Source: Bacteroidota bacterium (GTDB lineage Bacteria; Bacteroidota; Bacteroidia; Bacteroidales; UBA1556). From it: a stretch of DNA of 5,010 nt. The notes under the pieces are model-generated. The model made no database searches. It had not been told where the DNA came from and was given only the letters and a program-made list of their open reading frames with translations. The stretch lies in contig QMPB01000413.1 in assembly GCA_003648395.1 (NCBI GenBank), positions 1-5,010 on the forward strand. Direction: 5' to 3'. The position numbers and the translations under genes are program-made. Below, piece by piece: positions 1 to 5,010 of this stretch; the stretch's first letter is position 1, and every line of letters starts with the position of its first letter.

Positions 1-2
1 GT

Positions 3-464
3 TTTCTATCACACTACAGAATAGCATCTGGAGATGATGATTTATTCATTAATAAGGCTGCAAACAGAAAAAATACTCGAATCTCTTTAAATCCATATTC
101 AAAAACAATAAGTATTCCTGAGAAAACATTTAAAGACTGGTTTAATCAAAAAAGAAGACATTATTCAACTGGAAAGAATTACAAATTTTGGCATTTATTA
201 CTACTTGGATTATGGGAAAGCAGTAGTTTTTTGTTTCTAATTACGTTATTATTAATATTTTATCATAAACTAGTACTAGTTCAAAGCCTTGTTATTATTG
301 GATTGTGGATAACTACTAAGCTAATTGTTACAAAAAAATTTATGATTTTACAAGAGGAAAAACAATTATTATTACTTTCGCCATTATTCGAAACAATAAT
401 TGTGACACTTGGAGTCATAATTAATTTATCAAACATGCTATTAAAACAACGTAAATGGAAATAA
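3..464 (+). CDS. Family 2 glycosyltransferase, C-terminal part (5' end outside window)
   Basis: The frame is open from the left edge, giving 153 residues of a protein whose N-terminal nucleotide-sugar domain lies outside the window. A TTG at 231 is internal and not the true start, because similarity to the family extends upstream of it. Visible residues include GDDDLF (10-15 of the fragment), resembling the acceptor-side acidic motif of membrane GT2 enzymes. Further on, DWFNQKRRH (45-53) followed by STGKNYK resembles the Q-x-x-R-W type motif as it appears in Bacteroidota GT2 proteins. About three hydrophobic segments follow (about 65-87, 89-108 and 126-147), ending in a basic tail. The enzyme probably sits in the inner membrane and transfers a sugar to a lipid or growing glycan; the substrate cannot be told. 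Its stop codon lies inside the next gene. Family assignment is fairly sure, exact activity unknown. Confidence 0.82.
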   Translation, partial: FLSHYRIASGDDDLFINKAANRKNTRISLNPYSKTISIPEKTFKDWFNQKRRHYSTGKNYKFWHLLLLGLWESSSFLFLITLLLIFYHKLVLVQSLVIIGLWITTKLIVTKKFMILQEEKQLLLLSPLFETIIVTLGVIINLSNMLLKQRKWK

Positions 465-1063
465 ATCCAAACTTTACGGAAAAAGCTAAACGGGACTATC
501 TACTTATTCGCTCAGCAATAGATAATAAGGATAGAAACGCTTATGCAGAGCTCATGTATAATTATAGAGACTCTATTTATTTCATGTTGCTAAAAATGAC
601 TAATAATAAGGATGATGCTGAAGATTTGACTATTGAAGCTTTTGGCAAAGCCTTTAAAAAATTGGAGCAATATACTCCTGATTATGCATTTAGCACATGG
701 TTATTTAAAATTGCCTCTAATAATTGTATAGATTTTATTCGCAAGAAGAAACAAAGAGTTTACTCCTTGGACAAAGAGTACCAAGATGAGGCAGGAACAG
801 AAATGGCTTCTCGCATTCCATCAACAGTACTTGATCCAGAAGAAGAATTAATCAAATCACAAAAGATTAAATATATGCGTGCATTGGTTGAAAAACTAAA
901 GCCACATTATCGTATCTTAATTGAACTTCGCTATTTCAAAGAATATTCTTACGAAGAAATAGCTAACGAATTAGATTTGCCACTGGGAACAGTTAAAGCA
1001 AAGCTATTCAGAGCAAGAGATTTGCTGTTCAATATTCTACAAGCTTCTAACACAGGAATTTAA
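455..1063 (+). CDS. ECF-type RNA polymerase sigma factor (sigma-70 family)
   Basis: A complete 202-residue protein with the two conserved sigma regions of group 4 (ECF) factors. Region 2 spans about residues 27-99: DAEDLTIEAF (54-63) is the core-binding part, and STWLFKIASNNCIDFIRKKK (80-99) covers the -10 melting and recognition helix. A charged linker (about 100-143) leads to region 4 (about 145-195), with the helix-turn-helix YSYEEIANELDLPLGTVKAK (164-183) that reads the -35/-33 box. The length suits the family, and no extra C-terminal domain is present. The ATG at 455 fits the family's short N-terminus (MEINPNF...). It lies inside the glycosyltransferase gene with a 10-nt overlap and no Shine-Dalgarno site, which suggests translational coupling. 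No anti-sigma gene follows; the next gene is prfC. Proteins very like this one appear to be a conserved ECF lineage in Bacteroidales (from memory). The regulon cannot be told. Confidence 0.93.
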   Translation: MEINPNFTEKAKRDYLLIRSAIDNKDRNAYAELMYNYRDSIYFMLLKMTNNKDDAEDLTIEAFGKAFKKLEQYTPDYAFSTWLFKIASNNCIDFIRKKKQRVYSLDKEYQDEAGTEMASRIPSTVLDPEEELIKSQKIKYMRALVEKLKPHYRILIELRYFKEYSYEEIANELDLPLGTVKAKLFRARDLLFNILQASNTGI

Positions 1064-1095
1064 TTCTTACATTCTTTTTTAGCTCTCCCTTATAA

Positions 1096-1119
1096 TTTAT
1101 GCGCGTAATAAAGCATAAA
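1096..1119. repeat. Small inverted repeat upstream of prfC
   Basis: The arms TTTATGC (1096-1102) and GCATAAA (1113-1119) are perfect 7-bp inverted repeats separated by 10 bases. The repeat lies just upstream of the -7 element at 1124, where a regulator could bind between the core promoter boxes. It has no T-run after it, so it is not a standard terminator for the sigma gene. In such AT-rich DNA a 7-bp match may be chance. Confidence 0.3.
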
Positions 1120-1123
1120 ACAG

Positions 1124-1131
1124 TATTTTTG
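1124..1131 (+). promoter_or_regulatory. Putative Bacteroidota -7 promoter element for prfC
   Basis: TATTTTTG matches the TAnnTTTG consensus of the main Bacteroidota sigma factor exactly. Transcription would begin near 1136-1139, giving a leader of about 12-15 nt before the ATG at 1151. No clear TTG (-33) box is present about 20 bases upstream. The short AT-rich leader without a Shine-Dalgarno site is usual in this phylum. No terminator separates the sigma gene from prfC, so read-through could also supply prfC mRNA. Confidence 0.45.
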
Positions 1132-1150
1132 CGCCTTAATTTAATCATTT

Positions 1151-2728
1151 ATGTCAAATCTGAAAGAAATAAAGCGAAGACGGACTTTTGGTATCGTTTC
1201 ACACCCTGATGCTGGTAAAACTACACTTACAGAGAAATTACTTCTGTTTGGAGGCGCAATACAAGAAGCAGGTGCTGTAAAAAGCAATAAGATTAAGAAA
1301 ACAGCTACTTCCGACTGGATGGAGATAGAGCGACAAAGAGGAATTTCTGTTGCTACTTCAGTAATGGCATTTAACTATAGAGATCATAAAATAAATATAC
1401 TTGACACTCCTGGTCATAAAGATTTTGCTGAAGATACCTTTAGAACATTAACGGCCGTAGACTCTGTAATAATTGTTGTTGATGCTGCCAAAGGTGTTGA
1501 ACCTCAAACAAAAAAACTAATGCAGGTTTGTAGAATGAGAAAAACTCCTGTGATAGTTTTTATTAATAAAATGGACAGACCAGCACAAGACCCTTATGAT
1601 CTACTTGATGAAATTGAAGCTCAATTAGAAATTGACGTACGACCACTTAGTTGGCCAATAAATGATGGTCCAGAGTTTAGAGGTGTTTACAATATTTATG
1701 ATTCAAAACTTGTTCTATTTAATGCAAATGAGAAAATAGAACAACATAATTCAGTTCTCTTTACTGATATTAATGACCCTGAGATTGAAGAATATATTGG
1801 TGAAGATGCTAATCAACTTCGAGAAGACATAGAACTAATTGATGGAGTTTATCCTAAGTTTGACACTGAGAAATATCTAGCAGCAGAAGTTGCTCCTGTA
1901 TTTTTTGGTAGTGCACTTAATAACTTTGGCGTAAAAGAATTACTTGATTGCTTTGTTGATATCGCTCCTTCCCCACTTCCCATTGAAACAGAAGAAAGGA
2001 TTATTAGTCCTGAGGAAGATAAATTTAGCGGTTTTGTTTTTAAAATTCATGCCAATATGGATCCTAATCATCGCGATAGAATTGCCTTTGTAAAAGTCTG
2101 TTCTGGTATATTTAAAAGAAATACCAATTATAAACATATTAGACATAATAAAACAATCAAATTCTCAAGCCCAACAGCTTTTATGGCTTCTAAGAAATCA
2201 ATTATTGACGAAGCATTTCCTGGCGATATAGTAGGACTACACGATACTGGCAACTTTAAGATTGGAGACAGCATAACAGAAGGCGAAAACTTACATTTCA
2301 AAGGAATTCCTAGTTTCTCTCCTGAGCTATTTAAGTATATTGAGAATGATGACCCAATGAAATCGAAACAGTTGGCTAAAGGAATAGAGCAACTAATGGA
2401 TGAAGGAGTAGCTCAACTATTTACAGGAAGAGCAAGTACTCGTAAGATCATTGGAACAGTTGGAGCATTACAGTTTGAAGTTATTCAATACAGGCTACTA
2501 CATGAATATAATGCTAAATGTAGGTATGAGCCAATAAGACTTTATAAGACTGTTTGGATTACATCTGATAATGATGCTAAGTTAAAAGAATTTATTGAAA
2601 GAAAATTCCAGCATATGGCTTTCGATAAGGAAGGTAGAGATGTATTCTTGGCTGATTCGCCTTATTCTCTTCAGATGGCTCAAGATAAATTTCCTGAAAT
2701 AAATTTTTATTTTACATCTGAATTTTAA
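1151..2728 (+). CDS. prfC: Peptide chain release factor 3 (RF3), translational GTPase
   Basis: A 525-residue protein, close to the 529 of the E. coli RF3. RF3 is a ribosome-bound GTPase that promotes removal of RF1/RF2 after peptide release and helps in quality control of translation. All GTPase motifs are visible: G1 HPDAGKTT (18-25), the switch I segment ending RQRGIS (61-66), G3 DTPGH (85-89), G4 NKMD (139-142) and G5 GSAL (253-256). SHPDAGKTT and the insert with [11 protein letters not shown] (50-60) are characteristic of RF3 rather than EF-G. A beta-barrel domain II (about 290-385) and the RF3-specific C-terminal domain (about 395-525) follow. The ATG at 1151 gives the normal N-terminus ([18 protein letters not shown]), so the start is secure. 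The gene is probably its own transcription unit, with a -7 element before it and a strong terminator directly after the stop codon. Nothing appears missing or broken. Confidence 0.97.
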   Translation: MSNLKEIKRRRTFGIVSHPDAGKTTLTEKLLLFGGAIQEAGAVKSNKIKKTATSDWMEIERQRGISVATSVMAFNYRDHKINILDTPGHKDFAEDTFRTLTAVDSVIIVVDAAKGVEPQTKKLMQVCRMRKTPVIVFINKMDRPAQDPYDLLDEIEAQLEIDVRPLSWPINDGPEFRGVYNIYDSKLVLFNANEKIEQHNSVLFTDINDPEIEEYIGEDANQLREDIELIDGVYPKFDTEKYLAAEVAPVFFGSALNNFGVKELLDCFVDIAPSPLPIETEERIISPEEDKFSGFVFKIHANMDPNHRDRIAFVKVCSGIFKRNTNYKHIRHNKTIKFSSPTAFMASKKSIIDEAFPGDIVGLHDTGNFKIGDSITEGENLHFKGIPSFSPELFKYIENDDPMKSKQLAKGIEQLMDEGVAQLFTGRASTRKIIGTVGALQFEVIQYRLLHEYNAKCRYEPIRLYKTVWITSDNDAKLKEFIERKFQHMAFDKEGRDVFLADSPYSLQMAQDKFPEINFYFTSEF

Positions 2729-2729
2729 T

Positions 2730-2761
2730 AAAAAGGCATGAGTTCAAACTCATGCCTTTTT
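2730..2761 (+). terminator. Rho-independent terminator after prfC, probably bidirectional
   Basis: A perfect 14-bp stem (2730-2743 with 2748-2761) closes a TCAA loop. The core GGCATGAGT/ACTCATGCC is flanked by A5 on the left and T5 on the right. The T-run ends prfC transcripts one base after the stop codon. The A-run, read on the other strand, would equally end transcripts coming from the minus-strand ORF at 2798-2971. Confidence 0.9.
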
Positions 2762-2797
2762 ATTAACTATTAACCAAAGAGAGTTATGTATTCTATT

Positions 2798-2971
2798 TCA
2801 TGAGCTTTCTAATAATTCCTTCACTGCTCCCAATGCTGATACAAAGGTATCTTGAACTATATCCTCAGCCACATTTGATGATGATAATCTAGAATAGGCA
2901 TAATTATAAAGCATATCACCATAATCTGCTATCCACTTATTAGGATTTATATTTGTATTCTGTTTTATCAT
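2798..2971 (-). pseudogene. Truncated ECF sigma factor remnant (regions 2.1-2.2 only)
   Basis: An ATG at 2971 opens a 57-codon frame on the minus strand that stops with TGA at 2798-2800. The product contains NKWIADYGDMLYNYAYSRL (about 11-29) followed by VAEDIVQDTFVSAL (about 34-47). This is the pattern of region 2.1-2.2 in the short Bacteroidota ECF factors (W-x-x-x-Y-x-D-x-L-x-x-Y-A ... AEDLVQETF). Full-length members run to about 170-200 residues. This one lacks the promoter-melting helix of region 2.3-2.4, the linker and the region 4 helix-turn-helix, so it cannot work as a normal sigma factor. Beyond the stop the frame runs 15 more codons, containing LWLI, to a second TGA inside the prfC terminator; this faintly recalls the TWL of region 2.3, but weakly. 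An in-frame TGA lies just upstream of the ATG, so the start is not extended. Most likely a deletion remnant; a retained core-binding small protein is possible. Confidence 0.72.
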
Positions 2972-2978
2972 TGAATTT

Positions 2979-2986
2979 CAAAAGTA
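2979..2986 (-). promoter_or_regulatory. Putative -7 element for the truncated sigma ORF
   Basis: Read on the minus strand the sequence is TACTTTTG, an exact TAnnTTTG match. It ends 7 bases before the ATG at 2971, so the transcript would be nearly leaderless. The nearest TTG upstream (3018-3020 on the minus strand) is 31 bases away, longer than the usual spacing of about 20. The box may be inherited from the intact ancestor gene, or chance in AT-rich DNA. Confidence 0.3.
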
Positions 2987-3038
2987 AACAATATTTAATA
3001 GGTATGCTTTTTATTTACAATTTAATTTCAAATAGAAT

Positions 3039-3046
3039 TATATTTG
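3039..3046 (+). promoter_or_regulatory. Putative -7 promoter element for the permease operon
   Basis: TATATTTG matches TAnnTTTG exactly and lies 39 bases before the TTG start at 3086. A start of transcription near 3051-3054 would give a leader of about 32-35 nt. No clean TTG -33 box is found at the usual distance; the region there is T-rich (TTATTTAC). It is the only good promoter candidate for the two genes that follow, which face away from the sigma remnant. Confidence 0.45.
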
Positions 3047-3085
3047 CAGTATTATTTATAATAAAGAATCTTTAAACTAGCTATA

Positions 3086-4303
3086 TTGAACTTTGAATAT
3101 TACATTTCTCAACGATTTCTAAAAGAAAATAAAAAGAGATTCTCCCAAGCAGCTTTGCGTTTAAGTATTCTGAGTATCGCCCTTGGATTAGCTGTTATGA
3201 TTCTAGCAGTTAGTATTGTAACTGGTTTTCAAGAAAGCATTAGAACAAAGATTGCTAGTTTTGATGGTCATATTCAGATTACAAAATATGATTTCAATAA
3301 TTCAATGGAACTCCCTCCTATAAATAGAGATTCTATTCTTGAACAAAAAATCAGATTACATAAAGGAGTTAAGAGTATTTCGCCATTTGCCTATAAAGGT
3401 GGTATTATTAAGTCATCAGGTGTAGTTCAAGGTTGTGTTTTTAAAGGAGTGGACGAAACTTACGACTGGGAAAACTTTAATCCTTGGCTAATCTCCGGTA
3501 AAATTCCTGTTCTTAACTCTAATAAGAAAACCAATGAAATTATTATCTCTAAACTAATTGCCGAAAAACTCCAGCTTGGTATTGATAGTAGTATTTTGAT
3601 GTATTTTATGCAAGACCCACCACGTATTCGCAAGTTTACTATTTCAGGTATTTACGAAAGTGGCTTTTCTGATTTTGACAATAAGTTTGTTTACGGAGAT
3701 ATTAGACATATTCAAAAACTAAACTCTTGGAAGAATAATGAAATTGCTGGTTATGAAGTAATTCTTAATAACTTTGATGATATGGAAAGTATTACCTCAT
3801 GGATATTTAACGAAATAGATTACGACCTAAAAGCCATGAATATTAATCAAAGATATCCATTTATTATGGATTGGTTGAAACTTCTCGACACTAATGTTTA
3901 TTTTATTCTTGGTCTTATGATTATGATTTCTGGAATTGGAATGATAGCTACTCTATTAATTCTAATACTTGAAAAAACTAAGTTCATTGGTACAATGATG
4001 GCTATGGGTGCAACTAATAAAAGTATTCGAAAGATTTTTATTTACCATAGCCTACATCTTAGCTTTAGAGGTCTGCTTTTGGGTAATGCTATTGGACTTG
4101 GGATATCTTTTATACAATACTATTTCAAAATTATACCACTTGATGCTTCAACATATTATATGAATGCTATACCAATAAACTTAAACCCTATTTATATTAT
4201 TCTTTTAAATATAGGTGTTATAGCTATAATTGCACTTATGATGCTTTGGCCATCTAGAATAATTAGTAAAATTACACCCGTAAAAGCATTACGTCATGAA
4301 TAA
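3086..4303 (+). CDS. ABC transporter permease of the LolC/LolE (FtsX/MacB-like) family
   Basis: A 405-residue inner membrane protein, the size of E. coli LolC (399) and LolE (414). In proteobacteria LolCDE extracts lipoproteins from the inner membrane for transfer to the outer membrane. Order of parts: cytoplasmic N-terminus MNFEYYISQRF, first membrane helix (about 25-47), a large periplasmic MacB-like domain (about 48-268), then an FtsX-type domain with three helices (about 270-295, 318-346 and 367-389). LEKTKFIGTMMAMGATNKSI (295-314) is the cytoplasmic coupling segment that contacts the ATPase, and the C-terminus TPVKALRHE fits the family. The start is TTG: an in-frame TAA at 3062-3064 blocks any upstream start and no in-frame ATG lies between, while MNFE-x-x-I matches the family N-terminus. 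No LolD-like ATPase is in the window. The gene overlaps the next by 8 nt. A role in lipoprotein export is likely but inferred from family. Confidence 0.88.
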   Translation: MNFEYYISQRFLKENKKRFSQAALRLSILSIALGLAVMILAVSIVTGFQESIRTKIASFDGHIQITKYDFNNSMELPPINRDSILEQKIRLHKGVKSISPFAYKGGIIKSSGVVQGCVFKGVDETYDWENFNPWLISGKIPVLNSNKKTNEIIISKLIAEKLQLGIDSSILMYFMQDPPRIRKFTISGIYESGFSDFDNKFVYGDIRHIQKLNSWKNNEIAGYEVILNNFDDMESITSWIFNEIDYDLKAMNINQRYPFIMDWLKLLDTNVYFILGLMIMISGIGMIATLLILILEKTKFIGTMMAMGATNKSIRKIFIYHSLHLSFRGLLLGNAIGLGISFIQYYFKIIPLDASTYYMNAIPINLNPIYIILLNIGVIAIIALMMLWPSRIISKITPVKALRHE

Positions 4304-5009
4304 ACATAAATACAACTCTTATATGTTCAAGTATCCAATATTATTATTATTTACAATTATTAGTAGCATTTCTTATTCACAATCCATTGTTGGAGTGAAC
4401 TTTGGCTATGGTATTCCATATTATAATATAGTTATTAATAACAATGCGAATATAGATTATACGCCTAAAAACCTAATTGACATAGAGCTGAATTATAAAA
4501 AGAGATGGCCAGGAACTCTTAACTTTGGCAGTTCTATTTCCTATCAATTTCAAGGTTCACATTTTAATGTAGATGAGGTAAAACCAGGTGCTTATGTGTA
4601 TCAATCAAGAGATTATTATCTTCATTTTATTAATATAAAAGCATTTCCAGAATTTGTATTTGGAAATAATCTAAAGTACTATCTACAGCTTGGTCCTTCA
4701 ATGTCGTTTTTGGTGTATTCTGATATTGACGGATATACAGAAGTATCTAAAGATAAAAATAACCCAACAAAAGTAATAACTGAAGATAGTGGTTCAGCAA
4801 GCGAAGTATTTGATATTTTTAATTTTATGTTATTTATGGGTGCCGGTATTGACGTCCCTATTGATGATAAAATAACCATAAATGCTAATATCCAGTTTCA
4901 ATATAATATTAATTCATGGTTTGCTGTAGAACATAATACCTACAGTGATAGATCTCTTATTTTTAAAATCGGGCTTAGCTATAAACTTCCTCAAGCAGGT
5001 AATTTATAA
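4296..5009 (+). CDS. Secreted, probable outer membrane beta-barrel protein
   Basis: A complete 237-residue protein with no specific family recognised. A signal peptide is clear: the hydrophobic stretch YPILLLFTIISSI (13-25) ends in SYS before Gln29, a typical Bacteroidota cleavage context with no lipobox Cys. The mature part, about 209 residues, alternates polar and hydrophobic residues with many aromatics (VGVNFGYGIPYYN, LNFGSSISYQFQG, YYLQLGPSMSFLV, FMLFMGAGIDVPI, TINANIQFQYNINSW, LIFKIGLSYKL). This suggests about eight or more beta strands of a small outer membrane barrel like the PorT/OmpW-type domain families. A final strand ends shortly before the C-terminus. The ATG at 4296 overlaps the permease stop by 8 nt; an internal ATG at 4323 would give a tighter signal peptide and is an equally possible start. 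Co-transcription with the permease suggests a shared envelope role, but the function is unknown. Confidence 0.72.
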   Translation: MNKHKYNSYMFKYPILLLFTIISSISYSQSIVGVNFGYGIPYYNIVINNNANIDYTPKNLIDIELNYKKRWPGTLNFGSSISYQFQGSHFNVDEVKPGAYVYQSRDYYLHFINIKAFPEFVFGNNLKYYLQLGPSMSFLVYSDIDGYTEVSKDKNNPTKVITEDSGSASEVFDIFNFMLFMGAGIDVPIDDKITINANIQFQYNINSWFAVEHNTYSDRSLIFKIGLSYKLPQAGNL

Positions 5010-5010
5010 A

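Noticed and set aside
231..464. A separate small membrane protein starting at TTG 231
   Set aside because: The same frame is open to the left edge and carries glycosyltransferase motifs upstream of 231, so this is the membrane tail of that enzyme and not its own gene.
1064..1090. T-rich stretch after the sigma gene as a terminator
   Set aside because: There is a T-run at about 1074-1080 but no hairpin stem before it, so intrinsic termination is not supported.
1940..2146. 68-codon open frame on the minus strand inside prfC
   Set aside because: It lies wholly antisense within a well-conserved RF3 coding region, its product resembles no known family, and it has no promoter or start signal of its own.
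2750..2797. Continuation of the truncated sigma frame past its TGA (LWLI resembling the TWL of region 2.3)
   Set aside because: The similarity is only a few residues, the spacing does not fit the family, and the frame ends inside the prfC terminator. It is noted as a possibility in the pseudogene entry but not called as coding.
4679..4879. 66-codon open frame on the minus strand inside the barrel-protein gene
   Set aside because: It is antisense to a convincing secreted-protein frame with a signal peptide. Its composition looks like a reverse-strand shadow and no family is recognisable.
1..5010. CRISPR array, insertion sequence, tRNA or other mobile-element signals
   Set aside because: No regularly spaced direct repeats, transposase-like frames, terminal inverted repeats or tRNA-like folds were seen; composition looks even across the window.

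Overview
The window looks like a chromosomal segment from a low-GC member of the Bacteroidota, most likely Bacteroidales or a close relative. Four things support this. The sigma factor and the LolC/LolE-type permease have the form typical of that phylum. Octamers matching its -7 promoter element (TAnnTTTG) lie upstream of gene starts. Shine-Dalgarno sites are absent before the ATG and TTG starts. The last gene encodes a secreted barrel-like protein with a cleavage site just before Gln, as is common there. The species cannot be named from this sequence.

Left part (1-1150): the C-terminal end of a membrane-bound family 2 glycosyltransferase enters from the left edge. It overlaps by 10 nt the start of a complete ECF-type sigma factor, so the two are probably co-transcribed and translationally coupled. 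A short AT-rich spacer follows, with a perfect -7 element and a small inverted repeat.

Middle (1151-3085): prfC, encoding peptide chain release factor 3, is complete and has all its GTPase motifs. It ends in a strong 14-bp hairpin terminator that should work in both directions. The roughly 330 bases after it are not empty. On the minus strand they hold a 57-codon ORF that clearly matches the first part of a second ECF sigma factor (regions 2.1-2.2) and then stops. It is best read as a decayed sigma gene, although its ATG and a perfect -7 element upstream are intact. A second -7 element faces right, toward the next gene.

Right part (3086-5009): a LolC/LolE-like ABC permease with a TTG start overlaps by 8 nt a small secreted protein with beta-barrel-like character. 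The two form an envelope-related operon, and both are complete.

Functionally this is mostly housekeeping and envelope content: glycan or lipid glycosylation, stress-type transcription control, translation termination, probable lipoprotein export, and an outer membrane protein. No CRISPR array, insertion sequence, tRNA or rRNA was seen, and no clear candidate for a new multi-gene system. The most noteworthy item is the truncated minus-strand sigma-factor gene.
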